Source: Gemmobacter sp. 24YEA27 (lineage in GTDB: Bacteria > Pseudomonadota > Alphaproteobacteria > Rhodobacterales > Rhodobacteraceae). From it: 64,000 nt of DNA. Shown piece after piece: positions 18,042-30,884 of this stretch. Made by a program: the position numbers and the translations under genes. Each line of letters opens with the position of its first letter. Within the stretch, counting starts at the first letter, position 1. The stretch lies in assembly GCF_030052995.1 (NCBI RefSeq), contig NZ_JASJPW010000009.1:5962-69961 (forward strand). Reading direction: 5' to 3'. The notes beneath the pieces were generated by a model. It was not told the DNA's origin. It searched no databases and worked only from the letters and a program-made list of their open reading frames with translations.

Positions 18042-21000
18042 ATGACCCGTGAGCTGATTTCCTCGTTTCATGAGCTTTCCGCAACGGCCGGGCCGGTTGG
18101 GCCAGAGCTGGTAACGTCCGGGCTGGTAACCCCGGATTTTGTGCCGCTGGAGCCGCGTGTTCTGATGGATGCGACGCTGGGCTGGGATATTTCGGGCGCC
18201 GATGACCTGGCGGAGTTGCTATCGGGCGTGCACCACCTGCTGGAAAACCAGCTGTCCGGCATTGATGATATTCTGTCGCAATTCGACACCCTCGCCAGTG
18301 CCGCGCTTGGCGTGCTGGATGTGCTGGGCGGTGCCGGCAGCCAGGCCGGCGTCGGCGGTGCCGATCAGATCCAGGACATTGCCGACCGGCTGCGTGCGAC
18401 GATGGCCGAGTTGCGCGACAGCTCTGCCCTTGCGCTGCGGCTGCTTGGCGCGGATACGGCAGGTGGCGATACGGCTGCCGATCTGGTCGGGCTGCTGAAT
18501 GCTGAGCTGGGGGCATCGGTTGTCACCGGGGACGACATCCGCGCGACTTTCGATCTTGCAGCCTTCACCGGCAATACGGTCGGCGCCAATATCGACACGC
18601 TGGTCGAGAGCCTGCTGTCGCGCAATCCTGGCGCCGGTTTCACCGCCGAGGGGCTGCATGCCACCATCACCTCGGTCACCGATGACTATTACGCCGCCGC
18701 GCTGAACGGGCTTTTCAGCATTGAGCTGTACGATATCACCATCGGCGGCCAGACCCTTGTCAGCTTTACGCAAAACGTGCTGGACCCGACCCGCGTCGAT
18801 GTGGCGATCAACCTGCCGCAGTTCGATTTCAACTTTGACGCACTTGCCGAATGGGCGTTCGGTTCTGCCGCGCTGCCCTTCGATCTGGCGATTGAAAGCG
18901 ATGCGACGCAGTTCCGCTTCCAGCTGGGCGGCGAGATTGCGGCGGTCGAGGGCGGCACCCAGATCCGCCTGCATGTCGACAATCTCGACTTTGACCCGCT
19001 GGCACAGTTCGGCGGGCTGCTGGATGTTTCGGGCTGGAATGAGACGGTCAGCCTTGGCCTCCTGTCGCTGGGGATCGACGCGATTGCACTGGCTGAGTTC
19101 CGCGTCTCGGTAAGCTATGATGTGGATGCCGATCTCGGCTGGGGCCTGACCATCGGCGCGGCGGGGATCACGGTTGAGCGGCTTGATACCGATACCGGGC
19201 TCGGCATCACCACCGAAATCCGCGAGATCGGGGCTGCGGATTACACCGAAGTAACCGAGGGGGAGATCTACACCCTCGCCGCCCTGCAGCTGAAGGGCGG
19301 GCTTGATCTCTTCGGGCTGGTTGACGGGCCGGATGGCGCGGGGATGCCTTTCGCAATCAACATGACCTTGTCCTCGGCGCTTCTTGGAGCGGGCATGGGA
19401 GATGCGGGGATTGCCGACCGGCTGTCGCGCTTCCTGTCGGATGCCCGGATCGGCTTTGATGTCGATCTGTCGGGATCTGTGGCAGATGAGGGCCTGCGCG
19501 AGACGCTGGAAGGCGCGATCGAGGGACTGGCCGCGATGGGGATGGCGCAGATTTCCTCCTTCCTCTCCGATATCGGCGATGTAATTGCCGGCCTTTTGCA
19601 GAACTCGCTCCTGAATGTCGAAATCCCCTTTACCAGTATCGAGCTGTCGTCGGTGCTGGCTGAGATCGCCGATGCCTTCACCTCGATCAGCGATCTGTTC
19701 CATATTGATCCGGCGGGGCTGGGCTTTGATCCGAAGGCCAGCTCGGTCGCGGTGATTGCGACGGCGGTGACCGAACTGACCGCTGGTTTCGACCCCACAG
19801 TGCTGAGCGGTCTCGATCAGATCACCTTTGTTGTCGTGACCGAGACCGGGCGCGAGACGGTGACGGTCAGCCTGACCGGCAATGCCGTCCTGGCCGATCC
19901 CACGGCGACGGCTGCGGCGAAGACCGCAGCTCTGGCCTCGCTGATGAACACCGCGCTGGCCGCCTATGGCTTTGCCGTCACCGCCAGCGGCCAGGACCTG
20001 CGCATTACCACCGCGAATGGTCAGCCCGCCGCCAATGCGCTGGCGCTCCTGGGCGCGCGGCGCACCAATGGTCAGGCGACGGAGTTCGATTTCACCGATC
20101 TCGGTTTTGCCGAAGATCAGCTGGCCGGTGCAGCCGGGGTCTATGCCGATGGCGAGGAGGAAATCCTCGGTCTGCGCCTGGTGGATGCCCAGGGGCTGAC
20201 CTTCACCCCTGGCGCAGATTTTGCCGAAACCATGATCGGTGTGGAGAAGCTGATCTTCACCGCCGTGGTCGATGGCAAAACGATCCCGGTCCAGGTGCTG
20301 AAACCGGCGAATGGCTGGTATGATGCGGATGGCGCGCCGAACCTGACCGGCATGCTGGCGGCGTTTGAGGCCGCGCTGGCGCTGAACGCGCTGCCGCTGG
20401 AGGTCACGCTGGTGGATGGCGGCTTCAGCTTCGCCGCTGTGGGGCCTTCGGGCACCTCGATCACCTTCGGCGCTGATCCCGAACAGATGACGCGGGCCTT
20501 TGACCTCGCCTCGCTGATGGAATGGGTCAATCTGCAACTGGCGCAGACCGAGACACTGGCCGGTGCCGAGCTGCGGCTGACCGCCGACGGCGCTCTGATG
20601 TTCACCTTCCCCGAGGTGACGGTGAATGCCGAAATCGAGGGCAATTTCTCGCTGGCAAATCTCGGCCTCGACGGACTGTCGAACCTGTCGCTTGCCGCAC
20701 GCGTGCAGGCGGCGCTGTCGGCCAGTTTCGACGCGGCGGTGGGGATTGACCTGATCGGCTTCGCCTCGGCCATGGTGGTGGCGGCGGGTGAGGGTGCGAA
20801 TGCCATCGAGGCGCGCCATGCGCTGGACAAGGCGGAGGGGGCGAGAGCTCCATCGGCTCGGCGCTCCTCGACAATATCTTCTTTGCCGATCTGGCCTTGC
20901 AGGCGCAGATCACCGGCAGCGCCAGCAATATCACCGGCAGTGCCGATCTCGGCCTGATGTCGCTGACCTTCGGGTCGCAAAACTCCGCGCTGAACTTCCT

Positions 21001-24000
21001 GGAAATCGACACCCAGTTCGATTTCAGCATCCTGGGGCAGGGCGATGGCGGCTTCTCCAGCCGGGTGACGCTGCAGAACATCCTCGACGCCTTCCTTTAT
21101 GAGGATGCCGACGGCAATCTGAACGTCACGCGCGGGCTGAACACGCTGATTGGCCGCGCCGATCTGCAGGGCGGTATCGTCACCGATGGCAAGGGCGCCG
21201 CGCTGGACGCGGATGGCGCGGCCAGCACTGACCGCGCCGATCTGCGCCATGTCGATGCCGATGGCTACACGCTGTCGGAAGGCGAGATCCTGTCGCAATT
21301 CTACCTGCAGCTTGGCGATGTGAAGCTGAATGTGATCGGCATCGAGGGGCTGAATGAGGGCCTGATCGACGGCATCGCGCTGACCATCGACGATCTCGCC
21401 AGCCCGATTAACAGCCTGAACTACCGCCTGCTCGGCGACGGGACCGAGGCGATCAACTCGCTGGCGACGCTGGGCGATGGCGACATTCTCGACAGTTTCA
21501 GCACCATCCTGAACCTCGTCAGTCTTGCGGGCGAGACGCTGAAGGAAAAGCTGCCCTTCCTGAACCAGAATATCCCGCTGCTGAATCTCTCGGTGCTCGA
21601 TGCGGTGGATTTCGCAAAAGATCTCGCCGCCGAGATGCAGGAGCTGCGCGACAACCCGCAATCGGGTCTGGCAAAACTGGAGACCATGCTGGAAGGCGTC
21701 TTCGGCCAGGACACCGTCAGCCTCGTCTGGGATGCGGATGCGAAAACGCTGCGCTTCGGACTCAGCTTCTCGTTCCTGCAGGATTATGCGCAGTCGCTGC
21801 CGTTCAACTTCGATTTGCAATCGCTGATCGGCGATCAGCTGGCCTCGATCGTCGGCGCTGATGCCGCGAAGATCCTGACCAATCTGGCCGATGTGAAGGG
21901 CGATGGCCGTCTGGTCTTCGACCCCGATCTGACGATGAATTTCGCCTTCGGGATCGACCTGTCGCAGGTGTTGCTGAATGACGCGCCCACTGCAAGCGGC
22001 GAGACGCTGCTGACCGATCTGGCGACGGTCGGCGCGCTGGTTGAATCCGCCGAAGGGGCGAATGATCTGCGCATCCGCTGGAAGGATGTGACCACGGGCG
22101 CGGCAAAAACCGTCAATATCGACATTGCCGGTGCCGCCATGCTGGAAGAGCTGGTCGCGAAGATCAACACGCAGCTGCAGGGCGCGATTGGCGCCAATGT
22201 CAGCTTCACCTTTGATGCTGAAACCGGGAAGATCACGCTGGCCGATGCCAATTCCGGCATCATCCTTGCCGATGATGTCGATGCGCTGTTCGGCGCAGAA
22301 ACTGCGGTCGCAGCAGAGGCCGACGGCGCGATCGTTCTGGCACTGGCCGAAGGGTTTGAGGATTACGCCGCCGGCTACAGCTTCCACATCGCCTTTGGCG
22401 CCGATGCAGGCAAGCTTGGCGCGGGTGTCGATATCACCATCGCCGCCGAAGAAGGCCGCACAGCTGAAGGCTTCGTCACCGCGCTGAACGCTGCCCTTGC
22501 CGCCGCCGATGTGGCGCGCAGCGAGGTCTCCGGCCGCGCGGTTTCCGGCTGGGCCATCGCGGTCAGCCAGCTGGTCCGGGCCGAACTGGTCGATGGCGAA
22601 ATCCGCCTGACCGGCACCAATTTCGCCGAGAGCATCGGCGCCGGTCCGATCACCTTCGGCGTGTCTGGCACCGATGGCGGCCATGCCGTCACCTTCGAGA
22701 TTTTCGAGCTGGGCGGGTCCAACGCCGCCCGCCTGCTGGGCTTTGACAGCATCGGCAAGGTGATCTCGGGCGATGTCACTTCGAAAACCCTGCTGCAATC
22801 GCAGGAAATCGGCGCGCCGCGCGTCTATCTCGATACCGAAGCCTCGGGGCTGAAGCTGGAATTCACCGCTGGTGCCGAGGATGGGCTGAACCTGAAACTC
22901 GGCTTCGGCCCGATCTCCATCGGCGTCGTCAACGGGACCGCGCTGCTGACGGCGGGCGCGGGCAGCACCGACCCGGCGCATCTGTCGCTTGGCTTCAACG
23001 ATATCGATGGCGACGAACACGTTGGGCAATACAACCTCGGCGACCTGGCCGCGCTGGTGATGGATGGCGGGCGCTCGCTGCTGGATCTGTTCAACATCGA
23101 CGTGGCCATCGGGATCGTGGTCGATCTGGCATTCGAGGACAGCCTTGGTTTCCTCAACAGCAACGAACATGGGCTGACCTACCGCGCCGATCTGGTCACG
23201 ACCAATGGCCTGGTCTCGCTGTCGGGCCAGGTGCTGGACGCCTTCTCCGGCGATCTGATCAATCTGTGGAATGGCGATGATCTGGAGGGCGAATTCGATC
23301 TGCGCCTGCCCTCCATCGATGACATCACCAGCTTCCTGTCGGATTTCAACATCCTGGCCTTCCTGAACGATCCGGCGGCGGTGCTGGATGGTCTGGACAT
23401 GATCCTCGACCGCATGCAGCAACTGTTCGATGACTATCTGAAGGGAATTGATCTGCCGGTGGTCGGCAATGCCATTGGCTCGGCCGTCACCTTCTTCAGC
23501 GATTTCCGCTATGGCATTCTGGCCGAGGCACGCGAGATCGCCCATACGCCGATGGAAGATGGCAGCCTGCCGACCACCATCGACCTGCTGACCGGCTGGT
23601 TCAACGATCAGCTGAACGCGGTCTTCAACCCGAATGGCGAGAAGATTCAGTTCATCCAGGCCGCCCTTGATACCGAAGGCGGCATGACCGACAGCTACCT
23701 TTACGGCGCGATCAATTTCTCGGCGGTGATCTTCGACGAGTTCCTCGACATCGCCTTCGATCTTGGCCTGCCGGGCTTTGATCTGGCGGTGAAGGAAGGC
23801 TCGGGCATCCGCATCACGCTGGATTACAGCGTGAACCTTGGCTTTGGCCTGAACAAGACCGGCTTCTTCCTGCTGAACGACACCGATCAACAGGAGATCC
23901 GCATCGGCGTGACGGCGGATGCCGGCACCTTCCAGGGTTCGGCCAAGTTGATGGGCATTCTCGGCCTTGATGTCGATGCGATCACCAAGGTGGATGGCAG

Positions 24001-27000
24001 CTATATCGGTGAGGGCACGGGCGAGGGCACCGCGATTGTCACCGGCACGCTCGGCGTCGATCTTTACGGCGATCAGGCCTGACGATCATCGACCGTGACG
24101 CCACCGAAGGCGCGGGCGAGATTGCGATTGATCTGAGCGGCATTACCCCGCTGACCGGCACCGGGGCGGAACTCAGCTATGAAAAGCTGGTCTATCTGAC
24201 CCGGCTTTCCACCACCAATCTGGTGAATTTCGTCTTCAACGCCTCGGTCGATATCCAGCTGGGCCTGACCGCGAACATCATCGACCCCACCAAATCCGGC
24301 AACCAGCCACTGCTGATCGGCGGCTATCAGGTGATCCCCTCGGTCAAGACCGAGCTGATCGTGCTGGGCGGCTATGATTCCACCACCGGCGCTGGCTTCA
24401 CCTTCGAGACGGTGGCTTTCGAGAATGTGCGCATCGACGCCAGCGTGCTTTACGACGCGGTGATCCGCCCGATCCTCGACCCGCTGATGGCCTTTATCGA
24501 GCCGCTGGCCGCTGCTTTCAGCTGGATGCAGGAGGTGCCGTTCAGCTTCGTCGTCGATGCGCTGTCGCAGTATTTCCCGATCTTCGGCGTGGTGAACTCG
24601 GTTCTGAAGACTATCTCGGACATCGCGAATTTTGTGGAAGCGCTGCATGCCTCCGGTGGCGAATTCGTCTTCGGCACCTTCGATTTCACCGGCAGCTTCG
24701 TGGGTGACGACGCAACGGGCAAGATCGACAGTTCGTCGATGGTGATGGATGCCTCGTCTTCCTCGACCGCGGTTCTGGCGGGCAGCACCAGTGGCAATGC
24801 GCTTGGCGTTTTCGGCAGCCTTTCCAGCGGTTTCGCGCTGGAACTGCCGCTGCTGAGCGACCCCTATTCCGCGATCAACATCCTCCTGGGCAAATACGAC
24901 CAGGTCGATCTGGTGAAGGTCCACTTCACGCTCTTCAACCTGAATCTGCCGAAGACCGATTTTGTGCAGCTGATCCTGGGTGAGATCGGCGCGCCGGGCT
25001 GGGTGAAATCGATCATCTCGGGCGCGCTGAAATTCGAGATCGGCGCGCATGCCTATGCCGGTCTTTCGGCGGGCTATGACCTCTCGGGCATCGTCAATTT
25101 CGTCAATACGCTCGATCCGGTCCGGCTGCTGGACGGCGTTTTCCTCGACACCAAACCCTTCATCGATGTGGGCTTCCAGGTCGCGGCTTCGCTGAACCTT
25201 GGCATTGCGGGGATCAAGGTTGGCGGCGGCGCCAGCGTCTGGCTGGGCTTCAACGACCCGAATGACGATGGCAAGCTGCGCTTCCCTGAGCTGCTGGCGA
25301 TCATCGATGCCGGGATCGAGAACCCGTCGAAGTTTCTTGGCTATCTGTTTGAGGGTGGCTTCAACGTCAATTTCTACCTCTCGGTCTGGGCCGGGATCAA
25401 ACTGGGCTTCATCAATCTGACCTTCGATATCGATGTGGTCGATTTCGATGTTACCATTCCATTCGGTGGCTTCCAGCTGCCGCCGCGCCTGACGCCCGCC
25501 GTGGCGGATGGCGGCACAGCTGTGCTGGCCGTCGGCTCGAACATCGGCAATTCGATGTCGACGATGGACAAGGATGGCAATGACGTCATCACCCTGACCG
25601 GGCCGCATTCGCCGATCCAGATCGGCCTCTCGAACGAGCAGGGCAGCCTCGGCGGTTCGATGAACCAGAATGTCGGCGGCATTATCATTCCGGCGGGTGA
25701 GGGCAACAACACCATCAACCTGTCGCAGCTGGCGACCGATATTCCGATCGTGATCTATGCCGATGGCGGCAATGACACGGTGATGCTGCCTGATGAGGGG
25801 CTGATCGTGGTCTTCCTCGGCGATGGTCAGAACAAGGTTACCGCCAATTCGGGCGCGACGGGCACCTATGTGATCTTCGGCGGCTCGGGTAATGATGTGA
25901 TCGACATTCCCGGCGGCAATGTCGTCTTCTTCGGTGATGGCGATTACGGCATGCGCGATATCTTCCTTGCGCGCTTTGCCAGCACCGATCTGTCGGTGGC
26001 CGAGATGACCGCGATCCTTGGCATCACGGCGGATGGCCAGGTCGACACCTCGGCCCGGGCCGAGGTGAATTACGCGATCACCGATGTGGACGGGGTGGCG
26101 AAGAAGGTGACGCTTGCGGCCTTCCTCGATGATTACACCCGTTACACCCAGACCAGGGCCAGCACCGCTGCCGATACCGTCACCGCCGGGGCCGGCAATG
26201 CGCTGATCATGACCGGCGCAGGGGCCGACAAGATCAAGGCAGGCGCGGGCAGCAGCGGTGTGGTCAAGGTCTATTCCGGGGCGGGCGATGACGATGTCAC
26301 CGTCGCCGGGGCCCAGGCTTATGTCGAGGGCGGGGCGGGCGCCGATATCATCCGCACCGATGCGGCGGCCTCCGAGATCTGGGGCTGGGGCAAGGCGGCG
26401 GGCGAGAGCGGGCTGCTGGACACCACCGGCAATCCGCAGGCGGCCAAGATCAACCAGCTCGCCAGCAGAGACGGCGCTGATATCATCATTGGCGGCGCCG
26501 GCAGCGATACGGTCTATGGCCAGCTTGGCAATGACGTGATCGAAGGCGGCGGCGGCAATGACGTGCTCTATGGCGGGCGCGGCACCGATCTGATCACCGG
26601 CGGGCGGTTCGAGATCACCTCGGCCAAAACCGGCGCGTCGATCTCGGTCGAAAGCTACAACAAGAACACCGGCTTTGGCCAAAGCGTCTACCTCTCGACC
26701 CAGGATCTGGCCGATGGCAATGACGCGATCTATGGCGGCGATGGCGATGACATCCTGCTGGGCGGGGGCGGCGACGACACGCTTTCGGGCGGGCGCGGCG
26801 CCGATGTGCTGATCGGCGATTTCGCGAAGATCCGGCTGTCGGCGAACCTCGTGGCCGAGGATATCGAGACGCAGTTCGACAGCTCGGCCAATGCCGGGGT
26901 GGACCATCTGAACGGCAATGAGGGCAATGACATCCTGATCGGCGGCGGGCGCGGTGACATCATCACCGACACGCTGGGCGATAATATCATCCTCGGCGAT

Positions 27001-28938
27001 TTCGGCGTGGTGCGCGGCACCCGTCTGAATGAGGCGGTGTCCTCGGTCGAGACCCGCACCGATGCGATGGGCGGGGCCGATCTGATCACCACCGGCGCGG
27101 GCAATGACTATATCCTCGCCGGGATCGGCGATGACACGATCTATTCGGGCGATGGCAATGATGCGATCCTGGCCGATGACGGGGTGATGTATCTCTTGCG
27201 CGACAAGGATGGCACGGTTACGGCCACGCTGGTCGATACCGGCACCTCGACCGGCAATGATGTGATCGTCACCGGCAATGGCAACAGCCGGATGATCGCA
27301 GGTCTGGGCGATGACCGTATCACCGTGGGCGAAGGCCATAATGTGATCATCGGCGATCTGGGCCGCATCGACGCGAGCTCGGCCGAGGGGATCTGGACCG
27401 CAACCGACGGCGCCGACACGCTGTTCGGCGGCAATGGCCGCAACAGGGCGGTGCTGGGCGGCGGCGATGACCGCGCCACTCTGGGCAATGGCGGCAACCG
27501 GGTGATCGGCGATGCCGGCACCCTGTCCTGGATCGGGCTTTCCGATTTCGGGGGCGACGTGATGGAGACCACCTATGCCAATCGTGGTGGCAATGACGTC
27601 ATCACCACTGGCTCGGGCGCGGATGTGATCATGGGCGGCTTCGGCAACGACACGCTTTACGGCGGGGCAGGCAATGATGTCATCCTTGGTGACAACGGGC
27701 GCTATGCGGCGCCGCTGAACGGCAAAGCTGGCCGCATCACCTCGCTGGTCGGTGAAGAAGAAGGCCGCGACCTGATCTATGGCGGCGCGGGTAATGACAT
27801 CCTGATCGGCGGCCAGGGCGATGACAGCCTGTATGGCGGCACAGGCGAGGATGTGATCTTCGGCGACAGCGGTGAGGTCACCTTCACCAATGCGACCGAT
27901 ATCGTCACCCTTGAGATGACCGATGTCACCCGGGGCGGCAATGATTTCATCCATACCGATGCCTCCGACAAGGGCGATGACATCCTGCTGGGTCAGGCCG
28001 GGAATGACACGATCGAGGCGGGCGGCGGCGATGATGTGATCCTCGGCGATATCGCGACCTTCCTGTTCTCGCATCCCGATCTGCGCCTGCCGGGCCAGTC
28101 GGCGGCGGACCGGATGATCCGGTTGGAATCAACCCGGATCGATGTGGGCGGCGATGATCTGATCTATGGCGGCACCGGCAATGACATTGTCGTGGCTGGC
28201 TTCGGGGCCGATACGCTTTACGGCGGCGATGGCCAGGATCTGCTGATCGGCGATACTGCGATCATCACCCGCCGCTGGGAAGATGCGGCTGCGGGCGGGC
28301 TGATGGAATGGCTGACCATCGACACCAATTTCGCCTTCGAGACCGGCGGTTACGACCATATCTACGGCGAGGGCGGTCATGATGTGATGATCGGTGGCCT
28401 TGGCCCGGATATGTTCTACGGCAACACCGCCGAGGATGCGATCTTCTCGGATGGCTATGCTGGCCTGTTCCGCGCCTGGCTGCCCTCGGGCTTTGTCGAC
28501 CGGGCCGAGAAGGATCAGCGCTACCTCTACACCTCGAACTTCGCGGGGCGGGGTGCGGTGGATGTGGTGTCGAACGCGCAGCAGAATGCGGCGATCGGCA
28601 ACCCGCTGGAGGCGGTGCTGGAAAGCCCGCTCGGCAAGGTTGTGCCCTTCCCGGGTCTGTCGCGCTATGCGCTGGACCCCGATCTCTGGCGGCGCAGCAT
28701 CGACATGCTGGACGATCCCGACGTGTTGCGCGCGCTGGCGCAGCTGATCGCGATGGGGGCGGGGTCCGACCTCTTGGCCGAAAGCATGCTGGCCACGCTG
28801 ATCGAGGCGGGGCTGCTGTCGGGCGATACTGATCCGGTGATGCTGGAGATCCTGATCGGGCGTCTTGCCCAGGTGCTGCAAATGCGCGCCACCAATGCGG
28901 AGGCCGTGACGGGTGATCGCCCGCTGGCCGCTGAATAA
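18042..28938 (+). CDS. Giant RTX-type surface/secreted protein with N-terminal LEPR motif (two frameshifts in this sequence)
   Basis: Three consecutive frames (18042 to about 20840, to about 24079, then to 28938) join into one protein of about 3630 residues if one base is added at each of two points: the G5 run 20837-20841 and near CC 24078-24079. Reading across each gives seamless sequence (EGGESSIGSALLDN; LYGDQALTIIDRDATEG). The N-terminus lacks a classical signal peptide but has LEPRVLMDA at residues 36-44, the LEPR-XLL type motif of giant repetitive proteins. The middle is beta-rich and repetitive. From about residue 2560 to 3470 it is a field of calcium-binding GGxGxD repeats. A dedicated secretion locus follows directly. 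Likely a biofilm/adhesion protein. Confidence 0.85.
25740..28450 (+). repeat. RTX-type nonapeptide repeat field in the giant adhesin
   Basis: Dozens of GGxGxDxL/I-type units occur, e.g. GGAGSDTVYGQLGND, GGDGDDILLGGGGDDTL and GGAGNDVILGDNG, interspersed with longer spacers. Such repeats fold into calcium-loaded beta-rolls after export. They are irregularly spaced and not one uninterrupted block. Confidence 0.9.
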
Positions 28939-28957
28939 GACAAAAAAGGAAAGAAAA

Positions 28958-29266
28958 ATGACCGATACCCCGGCCACCAAAGGCAAACACACCACCTCGA
29001 TGAACGGCATGACCATCCATTGGCATGACGACAAAATGGAAAGCGTCTACGCCAATATCGGCACCGCCACCGCCAATCGCGAAGAGTTCTATCTGCTGCT
29101 CGGCACGCATCAGAACTGGCGCGGCAATGCCGGCGACAACAAGGAAATCGACGTGAACCTGTCGACCCGCGTCGTGCTGAACCCCTATGCGGCCAAGCGC
29201 TTCGCCGCGATCCTGACCGGCTCGATCAAGGCCTATGAAGATCAGTTCGGCAAGATCGACATCTGA
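28958..29266 (+). CDS. DUF3467 family protein
   Basis: The 102-residue protein fits DUF3467 in size and motifs: SVYANIGTATANREEFYLLL near the middle, then a VNLSTRVVLNPYAAKRFA segment and the ending YEDQFGKIDI. The ribosome site AAAGGAAAG precedes the ATG, 19 bases after the adhesin stop, so it is cotranscribed with it. The function of the family is unknown. Position between the giant substrate and its transport genes suggests a cytoplasmic chaperone or targeting factor; that is inference. Confidence 0.82.
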   Translation: MTDTPATKGKHTTSMNGMTIHWHDDKMESVYANIGTATANREEFYLLLGTHQNWRGNAGDNKEIDVNLSTRVVLNPYAAKRFAAILTGSIKAYEDQFGKIDI

Positions 29267-29387
29267 CCATAACTTCCTGAAAGACCGCAGTTTTGCTTGA
29301 TCAGGCCACATCTGTCTTCGTGACCGGTGCGGGACGCCATGTCCTGCGCATCTTCGGCGAGCCCCCTCGCCGGAGGAGCGCGCGCTT

Positions 29388-30884
29388 ATGGTTGATCTGC
29401 TTCAGGAGCGCCCTGCGGCGCGCAAACACGGGCGCGGCATGGTGATCTCTGTGCCGCTGCCGGGCGCGCATTGGTGCATCTGGGTGCTGGAGAGCGTGCC
29501 GGCCCTGGCCGGGATCGGGCCGATGCTGGCGCGCGCCCAGGCGATCTCGGGCGGGCTGGCGGGGTATGGCGCGTCGCAGGCGCGCCCCGTCGCGCAAAAG
29601 GGCCCGGAACTGGCGGCGCTCGCGCTGGCACTGAAAGCGCCGGTCCGTCGCGCCGAGAGTGTGGTGCAGTTCCTTGGCGAGCGGCTGGTCGAGGCGGGCG
29701 AAGGCTCTGGCCTCGCGATCTTCACCCTGAAAGGCGAGCGGGTCGCGAAGATCTGGGCCTCGGACAGCGGCATTGCGGCGGCCTCGGATCTGATCCGAAA
29801 CCTTTTGCCCCGCGCCATCGGCGTCGCGGACAACAACCCCCTGCACTTCGATCTGGGGACGGACGCGCAGGGGGCGCTTGAGGCCGGGCTGATCCTGGAA
29901 CGGCTGGGCCGTAAAAGCCTGACCCTGCTGCCCCCGGCACAGCCGGGCGGCTATGGCGCGGTGCTGTTTGATACGGAAAGCGCCGATCAGGGCATGGCGC
30001 CCGCGATCCCGGCGCTGATGCAGCTGATCCACCCGCTGCGGCTGCAGGCAAAATCCGCGCGCTGGCGCTGGATGAAGCCGCTCGGCTGGGCGGCGGCGGC
30101 ACTGCTCGCGCTGTTCCTTGCCTGGCCGGTGCCGGAGAGGATCACCCTGACCGGGGTCGCGACGCCCGAGCATTCGGTCATCGCTGCGCTGTCGAGCGAT
30201 GCCGTGCTGGAGGAGATGCTGGTCCGCGTGGGCGATCAGGTGGGAGAGGGCCAGCCGATGGCCCGCTTCCGCTCCACCACCCTCTCGGAACAGGCGGCGC
30301 AGGAGCGGCTGAACATCTCGGTCGAGGAGCTGAACGCCCAGGCCGCGATGGCGAAGAATGATTACGGCGCGGTGCGGTTGCATGAAAGCCGCCGCCAGAT
30401 CGCCGAGGCGCGGCTGGCCGAGGTGCAGCGGCGGATTGATCAGCTGGTGATCCTGGCGCCGGCGGCGGGGCGGGTGATCTCGGCTTTGCCGCCCCATGCG
30501 ACCGGCGGCAGCTTCACCACCGGGCGTGAGGTGGCGCAGATCCAGACCGGGTCTGATTTCGTGATGGTGCTGACGCCCTCAACCGGCGATGCGCGCCGAC
30601 TGACAACCGGCATGAAGGGCAGCGCGATGTTTCGCGGCCTCAGCGATGCGGAATACCGCGTGACGGTAATCTCGCCCCCGGCACTGGTCAGGAACAGCCA
30701 GACCGGCACCGATCATCTGGAACTGATCGCCCGCATTGACCCGGGCGATGACCGCCTGCTTGCCGGGTTGACTGGCTATGCCCGCCTTGAAGGAGAGACC
30801 ACCCCCCGCATCCTGGGCCTGACCCATTACCTGACCGAATATGCAAGGACCACGCTATGGACCTACCTCGGCCTGCGCTTGTGA
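29388..30884 (+). CDS. HlyD-type membrane fusion protein with large cytoplasmic N-terminal domain
   Basis: The 498-residue protein differs from ordinary HlyD proteins in having about 225 residues before its single membrane helix (around 230-247, WAAAALLALFLAWPVP); this head may be a GAF-like domain. After the helix come a biotinyl-lipoyl-like half (LEEMLVRVGDQVGEGQPMAR), a coiled-coil stretch (about 300-350) and the second half (IDQLVILAPAAGRVIS). It overlaps the next gene by 28 bases. It should link an inner-membrane component to the TolC protein. Its cytoplasmic head could sense or dock the substrate. Confidence 0.85.
   Translation: MVDLLQERPAARKHGRGMVISVPLPGAHWCIWVLESVPALAGIGPMLARAQAISGGLAGYGASQARPVAQKGPELAALALALKAPVRRAESVVQFLGERLVEAGEGSGLAIFTLKGERVAKIWASDSGIAAASDLIRNLLPRAIGVADNNPLHFDLGTDAQGALEAGLILERLGRKSLTLLPPAQPGGYGAVLFDTESADQGMAPAIPALMQLIHPLRLQAKSARWRWMKPLGWAAAALLALFLAWPVPERITLTGVATPEHSVIAALSSDAVLEEMLVRVGDQVGEGQPMARFRSTTLSEQAAQERLNISVEELNAQAAMAKNDYGAVRLHESRRQIAEARLAEVQRRIDQLVILAPAAGRVISALPPHATGGSFTTGREVAQIQTGSDFVMVLTPSTGDARRLTTGMKGSAMFRGLSDAEYRVTVISPPALVRNSQTGTDHLELIARIDPGDDRLLAGLTGYARLEGETTPRILGLTHYLTEYARTTLWTYLGLRL

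Noticed and set aside
18219..28074. Very long minus-strand open frames (over 800-1300 codons) opposite the giant adhesin
   Set aside because: They mirror the codon periodicity of a GC-rich, GGxGxD-repetitive gene on the other strand, have His/Arg/Gln-rich nonsense composition and no ribosome sites.
18042..28938. Programmed frameshifting in the giant adhesin
   Set aside because: Neither break has a convincing slippery heptamer, and identical one-base losses occur in unrelated metabolic genes, so sequence error or mutation is simpler.
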